57,251 nt of DNA from Bacteroidota bacterium (lineage in GTDB: Bacteria; Bacteroidota; Bacteroidia; Chitinophagales; UBA2359), in assembly GCA_020631155.1 (NCBI GenBank), contig JAHDHV010000003.1, forward strand, positions 1 to 57,251, read 5' to 3'. Each line of letters opens with the position of its first letter. The stretch's first letter is position 1. The notes under the pieces are model-generated. The model had not been told where the DNA came from. It did not search any database and was given only the letters and a program-made list of their open reading frames with translations. Positions 25,501 to 35,472 of this stretch are shown here, piece by piece. Both the position numbers and the translations under genes were made by a program.

Positions 25501-28500
25501 CACTTATGCCTATGAATGGGGAATTGCAGAAGACCTTGATGGTAGTGGTACTTTCACCAATGGCGATAATGTTTTAGGTATTTTTAATTCCGATGTAGGT
25601 ACAAGTAATACAACATTAACCGTTGCTGAACTAGGACTTGATTTTATTACCTCTCCTGGACTTTATATTGTTTATGGTGGTGCTATTTGTAGAGATGCTG
25701 ATGGAAATGCTTTAGCTTCTTGTTTTGCTGAAACAGATATTCCTGTTAATTTATCTGTTGGTGGTCAAGCCTGCCCGCCTCTTTGTGCTGCTGGCGATAT
25801 TTCTACTACACTAGACCAAGGAAGTAATTGTAATATCGTTGCATTAGGAGTAACCGGCGAAGATTTAGCAATTTCTTGCCCAAGTGGAAGTTACTGTTTC
25901 TTATGGCGTATTGCCGAAGATGTTGATGGTGATGGCACATTCAATACTGGTGATATTGGAATAGGCACACTCATTGCTAGTAGCGATCCAAATACTTATA
26001 ATGGCACTTATGACTTATCATCACTTGGTTTACCTGATCCTGATGGATTTGGTTTAACGGAAGGAACACAGTATGTTATCTATGGTATTGCTGCTTGTTC
26101 TGACCAAGACTGTGTACCAATAGATGGTGATGATGATGGTTTTATTGATAGAAGTTGTTCTACTCCTTCTGATATCTTCTTCACTTTTACTAATACACCT
26201 TCTATAGCTATTAACTCTGCTAGTGGTTGTGATGTTTCTGCTACTGTTACAGGAGGTCTAGCTGACTATACTTGGGAAATCCTAATGGGTGCAGATTCTA
26301 CCTCATTTGATCCTGCGATTACTGGCACTTCTTCTGATGGTGCTGTTGCTGCTACCTTACCTGATGGTACAGAATATGTCTTATCTGTAACAGATGCGAA
26401 TGGTTGTGTAACCTTAGAAGCTTTCACTGTTGACCCTGCTTGTGTAAATTGCTCCCCTAATTCTGGAACAGTTACCGGCCCTGCCGTAACTGCCCTTTGT
26501 CCTACCGATGGATTAACCTTCGGCCCTGCCTCAGTAACAGGTCAATCTGATGCTACTGCTGGCACGCCAGATTATGCATACATCGTTACAGGACCTGCTC
26601 CTGGTTATACCATTATTGAATATAGTACAGATGGTGGTTTTACAGCTACTGGACCTGGTAACTATTGTGTACATGGTTTAGCTTATGACGCTGCTGCTGC
26701 TGGTGATTTAAATGGCTTTATTGGTCAACCTGCTGCTAATGCATTAGGTGCATTAACAGATGCTGGCGTATGCTATGATTTAGTAGATGCTCCTTACTGT
26801 GTATCTACTTGTAGCCCTGTTACTGGTGCTCCAAATGTAACAATTAATTGCGCTGCTGATGGTCTAAGTGGTGTGTTAAATATTGACTTATCTGCCTTAT
26901 CAGGTGGTTGTGGTGGACAATTCTCTATCGTAGCTGGTGATACAGGTGGCTCAACAGTTACAACAACTAACTACGAATACAATTGGTCATTGACATTGAG
27001 TGATGGCAACTGTACCTATGACTTTGCTGCAACAACTCCTTTAGTTTGTACGCCTCCTTGTCCAACTGTAGTAGCAGGCACAGAAATTGCTGGAAGTGGT
27101 TCTGCTTGTAGTACCGATGCTGCAACTGCTGACTTAACAGCTTTAAATGCTGGTGTTACTATTGATGATCCGGGTCAACAAAGCACAGGTATTAGTTGGT
27201 ATACTGATATAGCCTATACTTCTCCTGTAGCGAATCCTGCTGCTGCTCCTTTTCCAGCCGCTACTGGCTGTAATGTCGCATCAGTAACTTATTACGCTGC
27301 TTTAGGTTGTGCGAGTGGTACAAATGTGGCTGCTGGTCAAGCTACCTATATTGCTTATCCTGACATTACAGGCATGACTACTGTATCTCCAGATGGCTGT
27401 ATTGTTAGTATTACACAAGATTGTCCTGGTTATGAAATTACTTGGGTAGATGACTTAGGAGGCTCAAGCTCAGGCTTAGATAATAGTTATACTGCTGCTG
27501 CTAATACTTCTGGTATGGTCACCTTTACTATTTCTGTAGCTGGTGCTCCTGAAGGTTGTAATTCAGCTACATTTACAGAACTATTTGACTGTGAAGTTCC
27601 TTGTGGTGCTACTGTAACTACCCCAGCTGCCATTAATGAAACTTCTTGTAGTGTGGCTGATGCAACTGTTGACTTAACAGCTATTGCTATCGCAATTGAT
27701 GATCCTGATGGCCAAATTACAGCGACAACTTGGTATGAAGATAATGCTTACACAACTCCTGTAGGGGATGCTGCCGCTGCTGCACTTCCAACCGCTGATG
27801 GTTGTGATCCTGTTAGTACTACTTACTATGCAGCTGCAACTTGCGATGTAAATGGTACAATTTCGACCCTACCTGCTGGTCAAGCTACTTATACTGCTTA
27901 TCCTGCGGTTACGGGTACTGCTACTACATCAATGGATGGATGTATGGCTTCAGCTACTATTATTGGAAATTGCTTATATGATATTACTTGGGATGATGGC
28001 TTAGGTGGTACAGGAAATGGTGCAACTTATGATGCTGATGATAATACTTCGGGTACAGTTACCTTTACCATTACAGTGGATGGCGCACCTGATGGTTGCA
28101 ATAGTACTACAGCTGCAACAGCCTTCAATTGTGTAGTTGGTTGTAGTGCCAATGTAACAACTGCTGCTGATGTAAATGAAACTTCTTGTAGTGTGGAAAA
28201 TGCAACAGTTAACTTAACATCAATATCAATTAGCATTGATGATCCTGCTGGGCAAGTTACAGGTCCAACTTGGTATGAAGATGATGCTTACACAACTCCT
28301 GTAGAGGATGCTACTGCTGCTGCCCTTCCAACCGCTACTGGTTGTGATGCTGCAACAGTGACTTATTATGCTGCTGCAACCTGTGATGTAAATGGTACGA
28401 TTTCAACGCTTCCTGCTGGTCAAGCTACTTATACCGCCTATCCTGCGGTCACTGGTACCCCGACTGATGGTGGATGTATAGCTTCTATAAGCCAAGATTG

Positions 28501-31500
28501 CCCAACTTATGTAATTACTTGGGATGATGGTTTAGGTGGAACAGGTACTGGTACTACCTATACTGCTGCTGAAGGTACTGATGGTACAGTTACTTTCTCT
28601 ATCAGTAGTGATGGTGCTCCAGAAGGCTGTAATTCTGCATCCTTCACAGCTGCATTTGCTTGTGAACCTGGGGCTTGTACATTTAGTGTAACGACTCCTG
28701 CAAGTGGTGGCGATGCTTCTTGTAGTGCTGATGGTGCAACAGTTGATTTGACCGCTTTCAATGGTGATATTGTAATAGATGATCCAGACGGAAATAATCC
28801 AAGTATTGCTTGGTACGAAGATGCTGCCTTGACAACTGCTGTAGCTGATGCCGCTGCTGCTGCCCTTCCAACTGCTTCTGGTTGTGATGCTGCAACAGTG
28901 ACTTACTATGCTGCTGCTGGCTGTAGCATTGATGGTAGTAATGTATCTGCTGGCTCAGTAACTTATACCGTTTACCCAGAATTAACAGGTTCTGCTAACG
29001 ATGATGGTGATGCTTGTACTGCTTCTGTAACCGATGATTGTGGCAACACAATTACTTGGGATGATGGCAATGGCAATGCAGGTGATGGCGCAACTTATAC
29101 GGCGGAAGCTGGAACATCTGGTACAGTTACCTTTACCATTAGCAGCGCAGACGGTACTTGCCCTTCTATCGAAGTAACCGATGATTACGATTGTAGAGAG
29201 TGCCTCTCTGTTAGTGGTGATGATGCTATTGATGCTTGTAGTGGTGATGTAATTACACTTACAGCAACTATAAGTGGTGATCCTTCTACTGGTGAAATCA
29301 CAGGTTGGGAAGATGACGAAGGCAATAATTTAGGTACAGATGCTTCCGTAGATGTTTCCGAAGCAGCAACAGGCTGTAGTGAATTAACCAAAACTTACCA
29401 ATATACTGTTACTTGTAGCGCAGACGGTGTTTCTACAACTCAAACTGTAACTGTTACTTTCTATCCTGATCCTGAAGCTACAACATTCATCGAAGTAGAT
29501 GAAACAGGTTGTTTAGCAAGTGCTATTAACAACTGCCCAGGATTTGATGTTTCTCCAAGAAACTTAGAAGCAGATGGTTTTGGTGAAAGCGATGCTGTTT
29601 TCACGGTTACCAATGAAAATGCTCCTGCGGAATTAGCTTGTGCAGAAGTTTCTGTAGTAGGTGCTTTCAACTGTAAAGGTTGTCCAACAATTACAGAAAT
29701 TAGTGCAGCCTCAGATGCTTGTAGTGGTGATGAAGTAAGCTTGAGTGCTACTGTTGAAGATTTATCTGAGACCTTAGCAAGTGTTGTTTGGACAAATGCC
29801 GCTGGTGATACATTAAGTACAGAAGCAATGGCAACTGTAAGTGATAGCACAGCTTGTAATACTATTACAAGAACCTATACCTTCACAGCTACTTGCTCCA
29901 TTGATACTGATCCAATCACAGGTACAGTAGATGTTACTTACTATGCTGCTCCAACTGCTAGTATTACAAGTAGTATTGATGGTTGTACTTTAACTGCTTC
30001 TACTGATTGTGAAAACTTCACCATTGAAGGCGAAGCAAGTGTAAGTACAGAAACAGTTGGTAGTACTGATGAAGTAAGCTTTACTGTTACCAATGCTGGC
30101 GCACCAGAAGCTTGTGCATCAGCAACTATAACAGGCAATTTTAACTGTATTGAAACAAGTTGTATAACTCAACTAGATGGTGTTAGTGCTGCTGCCTCTG
30201 CGGTTTGCTCTGGTGGTTCTGTAGAATTAAGTGCAACTGTTACTGACGAAAGCGGAATTGCTTATACAGTTGAATGGTTCAATGCAGCAGATGATAGCTC
30301 TGTAGGTACAGGTGAAAGCATCTCTGTAGACTTAAGTGCTTCTGGTTGTAGTGTGGAAACCGCTTCTTTCTATGCTTCTTTAACTTCTGAAGATCCAAAT
30401 TGTGCAGGTATTACGCAAACAAGCGCACCTGTTAGTGTAGATATTTTACCAGCATTAACATTAAGTGCTAGTGGTGATTGTGAAAATGGTTATGTATTTG
30501 CTAGTGATCCTGCTTGTGACTTAGGCACTTATGCTGTAACAGCAGAGCCTGCTAGTACTGATGCTGGCTTATTAGATGCTGGAAGTGTTTCTGTTACCCT
30601 TTCTTACGCTGATTTTGCTTGTGAAGCAACAACCAGCGACTTTGAATACGATTGTACACCTAAAGATTGTGGTGTTAGTGTAGATGGTGCTTCTGCTGCT
30701 TGTAGTGGTGATGAAGTAAGCTTAACCGCAACCCCTGAAGGCGCAGTTGCTTCGATTACTTGGACAGACGCAGCTACTAATGAGGAATTAGGCACAGGTG
30801 AAACTTTATCAGTATCTGCTGCTCCTGCTGGATGTAGTGCTGAAACGGTAACCGTTGTAGCTACTGCTGCTTGTGAAGATGGTTCGGAAGTAACCGCTTC
30901 TTATAGCGTAACCTTCTATCCTGCTCCAACAGGTAGTGCTACTGCTTCTGATGATGGATGTAGTGTAACAGCTACCGCCGATTGTCCTGATTTTGCTGTA
31001 GACGGTGAAGACACTTTCACTGCTGAAGCTGGTACATCAGGTACAGCTAACTTTACGATTGTGAATGCTGCTGCTGTAGCTATGGGCTTAGATTGTGGTA
31101 GTGCTGATGTAAGTGCAGATTATGACTGTGCTGCTCCTGCTGGTTGTCCAACAGTTAGCGTTGGTGCAGGCGGTGAGGCTTGTAGTGGTGGTTCTGTAGA
31201 ATTAACCGCAACAGTAGACGATCCTGATGGTACTTTAGACAGAGTAGAATGGAGCTTAAACGGTTCTGCTGTAGGTGATGGCAATAGCTTTACTGCTTCT
31301 GCTGAAACTAACGGCTGCGAAACAATGGTACAAACTTATACTTTCACCGCTTACTGTACAGATGGTAATACTTCTTCTGGAGAAGCTACAGCAACCTTCT
31401 ACCCTGCTCCAAGTGGTAGCGCATCTGTTGATGAGTCTGGTTGTGTAGTTACAGCTACAGCCGATTGTGGTGAAGTTGATGGCGAAGCTAGTTTCATTGC

Positions 31501-33463
31501 TGGTGCTGGCGAAAGCGGAACAGCAACCTTTACTATTATCAATCCTGATTTTGATTGTGGTAGTATAGAAGTAAGTGCAGACTATGATTGTCCTGTTATT
31601 GAAGAATGTCCTGGTGCTATTTCTGCAACTGGCGAGCTAACTTGTAACGATGATGGCACAGGTACTTATACCATTACCATTACTGGCGGTGTACCTCCAT
31701 TCACTGTAGACGGTTTTGAAGGTATTGACGCAAGAACATTTAGCACAGATGTTAGCGGTACTGGAAGCATCAGCGTAACCATTACAGATGCATCTGGTGG
31801 TTTTGATACGCCATGTGACGCAATTGATTTCTCTGATAACTACGAATGTGCAGTAACCGAATGTAGCGCAGCTATCGTTGCACAAGGTAGCACAGATTGT
31901 AATGTAGATGGCACAGGTACTTATACTTTACAAGTAAGTGGTGGTACGCCTCCATATACTGTTTCTGGTACCTTTGAAGCAGACGGTGACGGACCATTCA
32001 CATTCGACATTAGTGGTGCTGTTGAAGTTAATTTAACAGTTGATGATTCTTCTGATGAGTGTGAAGCAACAAGCGTTTCGGAATCTGTAGAATGTGCAGA
32101 ACAATGTGTTGCTGATATTAATGTAACTGGTAGCGTTTCTTGTGCAGATGGTACTTATACCATTACAGTAAGCGGCGGTGACGGCAATTACACAGTAGAC
32201 GGATGGGATGACAATGGTGATGGCACTTACACTCAATCTGTCGGTGAAGAAGGTAGCGTAAGCGCAATCGTTAGCGATGGTTCTGTTTGTGATGATGTTA
32301 GCTTTAATGCTGATTACAATTGTCTTGAAAACGTACCTCCTGTAACTCCAGACGAAGCAACTACCATCACAACTCCTGCTGGTGGTGGCGAAACACTTAA
32401 TTTCAATGCCAATGACTTTGCTTCTGATCCAAATGGTGATGACTTGACCTTAACAGATGCAAGCAGTGATGATGCAGCAGTAAGTTTTGATGCAAATGGC
32501 GGTATCACAGTAGATATTCCAGAAGGATTTGAAGGTACAATTACGGTTACCTATACCGTTTCTGATGGCGAGTTTGAAAGTTCAGGTTCTATCATTATCA
32601 CTGTAGAACCAGCTATGTTGACTTGTGCTGATCTTCCAGGCATCGAAATCATTGTAAACACAACTACAATTGACGAATCTAACTACAGAGTATACGTTTA
32701 CGTTACAGGTGGTTTGCCGAGTTCAGATGGTAGCCAATACAATATCTCTGCTTCTGTAGAAGGCACAGAAATCTACTCTGGTTCAGCAACAACAGAAGAA
32801 GTGGTTATATTTGAAGCTTCTACTCCAACTGGCTTAACTGGATTTGACTTAAATGTTAGTGCAGATGATGACTTAGGTTGTACAATGAGTGTAAGTAAAA
32901 CAGTGGTTATTTCTTTATCTAGTGAATTAATCAGTTTCACAGGTGAAGTATTGACAGTAGGTAACTTAGTGAAATGGGTAACTGCTTCTGAAACAAATAC
33001 CGACTTCTTTACACTACATCACTCTGTAGATGGCATCAACTACACAGCAATTAACACGCAAAAAGCGGCTGGCAACAGCACTTCTGCTATTGCTTATGAG
33101 TTCTTAGATAAGAGCTTAACGGTTGGCACCAACTACTATCGTTTAACTCAAACAGATTTAGATGGTACAGCGAACAACTTAGGCGATATTACCTTAACAA
33201 GAGGCGAAAGCAACTTTGGCTTTATTGATGTCGTTCCTGTTCCTGCTCACACTTCAATCACCGTTGCCTTCAATGCAGATATTAATACTATGGTAACTGC
33301 CAACATCTACGATGTAACAGGTAAATTAGTAGAATCTCGCAGAGTAGCAGCAGGTGAAAACACCTTCAATGTAAACGTAAGCAATTACACAGCAGGCGTT
33401 TACTTTATTGCTATCAACAACGGTCAAGCAGTAGCAACTTCTAGATTTGTTGTTAAACACTAA
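22550..33463 (+). CDS. Giant (3637 aa) acidic, Cys-rich repeat protein, T9SS substrate
   Basis: A signal peptide (1-24, ending VYGQ) is followed by two interleaved module types. Type A (about 28, 340 and 786 onward; DNC or DDC start, NSVWFT, GEEGFYFIEASSAC) resembles pre-peptidase-like beta domains. Type B (about 200, 502, 640, 943 and 1080; GDID, TDGCEDL, YEWGIAEDLD, IYGGAICRDADGNA) is a second beta module. From about 1503 to 3020 there are nine tandem Ig-like modules of 160-180 residues, each with conserved cysteines (SCSV or ACSG start, YPxxTG, GTVTFTI). Three shorter SprB-like modules (GGTPPYTV) follow, then a cadherin/Ig-like domain (SDPNGDDLTL, about 3280) and a T9SS type A domain (about 3560-3637, ending FVVKH). 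The sequence is very rich in Asp, Thr, Ala and Cys and nearly free of Lys/Arg until near the end. A cell-surface adhesin or matrix stalk is likely; the exact role is unknown. Confidence 0.9.
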   Translation: MKKVLQLALCCLLVNCIVLTVYGQPANDNCAAAIDISSIFDGAPGTMSLGPFTNVGATVEATDPEPGCWGEPSFGGTILNQTVWFTFTLAAAGDYFIEIPSCGAGFTDEDTQFALYEGGCGALTAVNLHPTPGCVEEACNEDGPNATDTTYPAGATWSLPAGTYFMLVDGFDCSNPTDCGGSISEGEFCIEVTEETAELCFVGDITDLGDQSACPNGFLSLVTDGCENLDQPCSGGTYVYYWGIAQDLDNSNDFSDGDNVLGIFFGSDEGPYNATNTLIDWGIGDLDPGEYIIYGLLACTDADGNTIDADGDGTIDEACSTPTETPLTIQGASDNCAPGNDDCANASSLNSLIPDGGVVGYYYNNNATANPSDPLPGCFPDNSIDNSVWFTITIDPGEEGFYFIEASSACAGTPPPNPLPFDDTQLAIFTDCNGTPYNDISNDCTSEDDSCNEDGPNQDLDNELYPAGLTIELIAGTYYIMVDGFLAEAGEFCMEITPATPTCIAGDIDPNLVGLPNTQEVCFDDILILSTDGCEDLSIDCPGGTYAYEWGIAEDLDASGSFSAGDNVLGIFNSTLGPSSTTLTVEELGLDFITSPGLYIIYGGAICRDADGNALDFCFTSADIPINLSAGGEACPPLCAAGDIDPTLDNPQIVCPNGTLNLGTDGTEDLTIECASDDGSGYQYGWIVAADTDGDNVIDAFVTPTFTFTDDNGNPTPNVTVTAGNIMIDSDDVFGNGVDAPLPAGTYEICGIAGCYNSDNTAVLSCRTPNCFQVILRDPLDPVCSNDECDNAFDISGAFPAGDLLGYYDNLTATANPSDPLPACFPDNVIDNSVWFTFTINPGEEGFYFIEASSACGGNPPTNPLPFDDTQMALYTDCAGTQYNTCISGCNEDGPNQDLDNQLYPAALTIDLAAGTYYLMVDGYEGESGEFCIEVIPSGGPSCLAGNIDPALVGLANTQEVCFDDVLILGTDGCEDLTIDCPGGTYAYEWGIAEDLDGSGTFTNGDNVLGIFNSDVGTSNTTLTVAELGLDFITSPGLYIVYGGAICRDADGNALASCFAETDIPVNLSVGGQACPPLCAAGDISTTLDQGSNCNIVALGVTGEDLAISCPSGSYCFLWRIAEDVDGDGTFNTGDIGIGTLIASSDPNTYNGTYDLSSLGLPDPDGFGLTEGTQYVIYGIAACSDQDCVPIDGDDDGFIDRSCSTPSDIFFTFTNTPSIAINSASGCDVSATVTGGLADYTWEILMGADSTSFDPAITGTSSDGAVAATLPDGTEYVLSVTDANGCVTLEAFTVDPACVNCSPNSGTVTGPAVTALCPTDGLTFGPASVTGQSDATAGTPDYAYIVTGPAPGYTIIEYSTDGGFTATGPGNYCVHGLAYDAAAAGDLNGFIGQPAANALGALTDAGVCYDLVDAPYCVSTCSPVTGAPNVTINCAADGLSGVLNIDLSALSGGCGGQFSIVAGDTGGSTVTTTNYEYNWSLTLSDGNCTYDFAATTPLVCTPPCPTVVAGTEIAGSGSACSTDAATADLTALNAGVTIDDPGQQSTGISWYTDIAYTSPVANPAAAPFPAATGCNVASVTYYAALGCASGTNVAAGQATYIAYPDITGMTTVSPDGCIVSITQDCPGYEITWVDDLGGSSSGLDNSYTAAANTSGMVTFTISVAGAPEGCNSATFTELFDCEVPCGATVTTPAAINETSCSVADATVDLTAIAIAIDDPDGQITATTWYEDNAYTTPVGDAAAAALPTADGCDPVSTTYYAAATCDVNGTISTLPAGQATYTAYPAVTGTATTSMDGCMASATIIGNCLYDITWDDGLGGTGNGATYDADDNTSGTVTFTITVDGAPDGCNSTTAATAFNCVVGCSANVTTAADVNETSCSVENATVNLTSISISIDDPAGQVTGPTWYEDDAYTTPVEDATAAALPTATGCDAATVTYYAAATCDVNGTISTLPAGQATYTAYPAVTGTPTDGGCIASISQDCPTYVITWDDGLGGTGTGTTYTAAEGTDGTVTFSISSDGAPEGCNSASFTAAFACEPGACTFSVTTPASGGDASCSADGATVDLTAFNGDIVIDDPDGNNPSIAWYEDAALTTAVADAAAAALPTASGCDAATVTYYAAAGCSIDGSNVSAGSVTYTVYPELTGSANDDGDACTASVTDDCGNTITWDDGNGNAGDGATYTAEAGTSGTVTFTISSADGTCPSIEVTDDYDCRECLSVSGDDAIDACSGDVITLTATISGDPSTGEITGWEDDEGNNLGTDASVDVSEAATGCSELTKTYQYTVTCSADGVSTTQTVTVTFYPDPEATTFIEVDETGCLASAINNCPGFDVSPRNLEADGFGESDAVFTVTNENAPAELACAEVSVVGAFNCKGCPTITEISAASDACSGDEVSLSATVEDLSETLASVVWTNAAGDTLSTEAMATVSDSTACNTITRTYTFTATCSIDTDPITGTVDVTYYAAPTASITSSIDGCTLTASTDCENFTIEGEASVSTETVGSTDEVSFTVTNAGAPEACASATITGNFNCIETSCITQLDGVSAAASAVCSGGSVELSATVTDESGIAYTVEWFNAADDSSVGTGESISVDLSASGCSVETASFYASLTSEDPNCAGITQTSAPVSVDILPALTLSASGDCENGYVFASDPACDLGTYAVTAEPASTDAGLLDAGSVSVTLSYADFACEATTSDFEYDCTPKDCGVSVDGASAACSGDEVSLTATPEGAVASITWTDAATNEELGTGETLSVSAAPAGCSAETVTVVATAACEDGSEVTASYSVTFYPAPTGSATASDDGCSVTATADCPDFAVDGEDTFTAEAGTSGTANFTIVNAAAVAMGLDCGSADVSADYDCAAPAGCPTVSVGAGGEACSGGSVELTATVDDPDGTLDRVEWSLNGSAVGDGNSFTASAETNGCETMVQTYTFTAYCTDGNTSSGEATATFYPAPSGSASVDESGCVVTATADCGEVDGEASFIAGAGESGTATFTIINPDFDCGSIEVSADYDCPVIEECPGAISATGELTCNDDGTGTYTITITGGVPPFTVDGFEGIDARTFSTDVSGTGSISVTITDASGGFDTPCDAIDFSDNYECAVTECSAAIVAQGSTDCNVDGTGTYTLQVSGGTPPYTVSGTFEADGDGPFTFDISGAVEVNLTVDDSSDECEATSVSESVECAEQCVADINVTGSVSCADGTYTITVSGGDGNYTVDGWDDNGDGTYTQSVGEEGSVSAIVSDGSVCDDVSFNADYNCLENVPPVTPDEATTITTPAGGGETLNFNANDFASDPNGDDLTLTDASSDDAAVSFDANGGITVDIPEGFEGTITVTYTVSDGEFESSGSIIITVEPAMLTCADLPGIEIIVNTTTIDESNYRVYVYVTGGLPSSDGSQYNISASVEGTEIYSGSATTEEVVIFEASTPTGLTGFDLNVSADDDLGCTMSVSKTVVISLSSELISFTGEVLTVGNLVKWVTASETNTDFFTLHHSVDGINYTAINTQKAAGNSTSAIAYEFLDKSLTVGTNYYRLTQTDLDGTANNLGDITLTRGESNFGFIDVVPVPAHTSITVAFNADINTMVTANIYDVTGKLVESRRVAAGENTFNVNVSNYTAGVYFIAINNGQAVATSRFVVKH

Positions 33464-33915
33464 AATGAGTCCACTGAATAATTAGATAAATGGCACAGCT
33501 TTTTTATTATAGAGCTGTGCTGTTTTATCCACTTATTCAAAATGCATTATGTTAATTAAATAAAAAAGCCTCCGTTTTGGAATGTTCCAAAACGGAGGCT
33601 TTTTTATTCAAAATAAGTGCGTAATTAGACGGTACTCTTTGTTTGATTATGGTGTAATACTTTAGAACAAGATTGTGCACAATTAACTTGACAATATCAT
33701 ATTAATATTTTTCATCCACTAAAAGCATTGACTTGAAATGACTAACAAAATTAAAAATACAATTAATTATTGTTAGTTTCTGATTTCTAACAGCTAAATA
33801 TCTAAAAAGCTAAAAGACAATGTTAGCATTAAAATATTAAGAGTAACATTAAATATATCTGTAATTTACCATTATCAAGTTAATTAGTGTTTGGCACTTA
33901 TTATTTCCGCATTAC
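33464..33915. other. Intergenic region between convergent genes, with repeats
   Basis: It holds a short GCACAGCT/AGCTGTGC inverted repeat (33493-33520), the strong terminator at 33562-33606, a reversed family A copy (about 33614-33690) and octamer remnants (33790-33820). No gene was seen. Confidence 0.6.
33562..33606. terminator. Bidirectional intrinsic terminator
   Basis: The perfect inverted repeat AAAAAAGCCTCCGTTTTGGA and its complement closes on a tetraloop-size turn, giving a GC-rich stem with a T-tract in both directions. It lies between the giant plus-strand gene and the convergent minus-strand gene and can serve both. Confidence 0.95.
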
Positions 33916-35472
33916 TTATAGGTTTTTATTTTGAGAAATATTTTGCCATTTTTTTTGTTTAATAAGCACAAAAGACACACCATTTAGCTTGCTGTCCAAC
34001 CAAGTCAAAAAATCGAAATGTAGTAGCGCATGTGATTCAAAACTGTTTTTTTGCGTAAGCTCTACAATAGTAGCATAAAGATTTTGCAGCCCTTCTTTTG
34101 TTTCTTGTGCTGTTGTAAACGTTAGGGATTTCTGCATAAATTTTAAAAAAACACTTTCAATTTGATACAAACGATTTTGTTTTTTCAGATAAATTTGTGT
34201 GGAGCGAATCAAATACTTTAGTAGATAGCTATTATTAAGTTCATAATGTATAATCAACTGCAATATTCTTGTAAATCTATACACATCTAGGCGAACAACA
34301 GGCTTAAATTCATTAATGATTTTATTGGCATAATATAGCGCTTTATCATGCTTTTGCAAAGCAATATAAACATATACAAAACGGTAATACGCCGTCATAA
34401 TAAATTGCGTGCGTATATGTTGCTCCTTCTCTTTTAGATAAATAGCAATATCAGAAATCAGCAACTCTGCTTTTTGGAAGGCTCCTTTTTCAATTAAATC
34501 AACCATTTCGATACCATAGGCTAGTACCGTCACTAAACTTTCGGTTGTTTCCCTTTTTTGCTTTAACTGATGCGGAATATTGCGAAATATTTCAAGATTT
34601 ACACTAAATTTTTGAGGCTCTTGTGTTCGCTGTAAACGCAACAAACGACTATAAACAAGAATGTATTCAATTGTATTTTCAGACAAATAATGCTCATCTT
34701 GTTTAAGTAAATCTAATATTTTTTGGTTGCAAAAATACTCTTGTGCAGGCTCATCAACAGTATAATAGTAGTTCGCATAAATATCATAAAAATATCTTTT
34801 TGCGGAAGGCGACAAAGCCGTTGCTTCCTCTTGCAGCATTTCATGGTTTAGTAGTTGATTAAATTGCTCAATACTTTTAGGGTCTCGTGCCTTGTTTTCG
34901 GCTCGCCGCAATAAAATACTTTGATAATAAAGTTCCGCATATTGCTGTGTATTGCTAACTATACTCAATTGATGGTTCAATTCCTCAAAACCTTGTTGCA
35001 CACGTTCAGCTTGTTGTCCATAGCCACTTATTTTGCGCTCCCAAAGAATGATTTCAAGTAGTAAAATTTGTAAATCATGCTGATGTGCTAGTTTCTTGGC
35101 ATTTTTCAATATTTTTAAACACTGACCTTCTAAGCCTTTATAGTAAAGAATCTCTACATATTCTAATTTCTCTTTGAGTATTAAACGAGCTGATTTACCT
35201 GCATGAAAAGAGCGCAAACTCTTCAAAATAAGTTTGTATAAATAGTTTTTATCAGCAGCTAAATAGGCCGTTTTTTGCCCTATCTTTTGTAAAGCAGCTA
35301 TAAGTTTTTCTTCATCATACTGCTTTTGTTTATCCAAAAAATTAAATATCTTCAAATAATTAACATCGGCATTTAAATGGGTTTTAGTCGCAAACAATTT
35401 GAAGTAGCGTTTTTCAGACATATTCATGGCATGAATCACATCAAATAGTTTGCAAGAGGTCTTTTTTCTCAT
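33916..35472 (-). CDS. Helical repeat protein of unknown function
   Basis: A 518-residue cytoplasmic protein without signal peptide or membrane segment. It begins with an MSEKRYFKLFA segment at about 18-28, which I associate with an uncharacterised family in Bacteroidota. The rest reads as stacked amphipathic helix pairs of TPR-like spacing (for example AELYYQSILLRRAENKARD and HDKALYYANKIINEF), with many Leu, Lys, Gln and Tyr. No catalytic motif was found. A scaffold or regulatory role is possible but unsupported. It lies convergent to the giant gene and divergent from the small secreted protein gene, alone in its unit. Confidence 0.7.
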   Translation of the reverse strand: MRKKTSCKLFDVIHAMNMSEKRYFKLFATKTHLNADVNYLKIFNFLDKQKQYDEEKLIAALQKIGQKTAYLAADKNYLYKLILKSLRSFHAGKSARLILKEKLEYVEILYYKGLEGQCLKILKNAKKLAHQHDLQILLLEIILWERKISGYGQQAERVQQGFEELNHQLSIVSNTQQYAELYYQSILLRRAENKARDPKSIEQFNQLLNHEMLQEEATALSPSAKRYFYDIYANYYYTVDEPAQEYFCNQKILDLLKQDEHYLSENTIEYILVYSRLLRLQRTQEPQKFSVNLEIFRNIPHQLKQKRETTESLVTVLAYGIEMVDLIEKGAFQKAELLISDIAIYLKEKEQHIRTQFIMTAYYRFVYVYIALQKHDKALYYANKIINEFKPVVRLDVYRFTRILQLIIHYELNNSYLLKYLIRSTQIYLKKQNRLYQIESVFLKFMQKSLTFTTAQETKEGLQNLYATIVELTQKNSFESHALLHFDFLTWLDSKLNGVSFVLIKQKKWQNISQNKNL

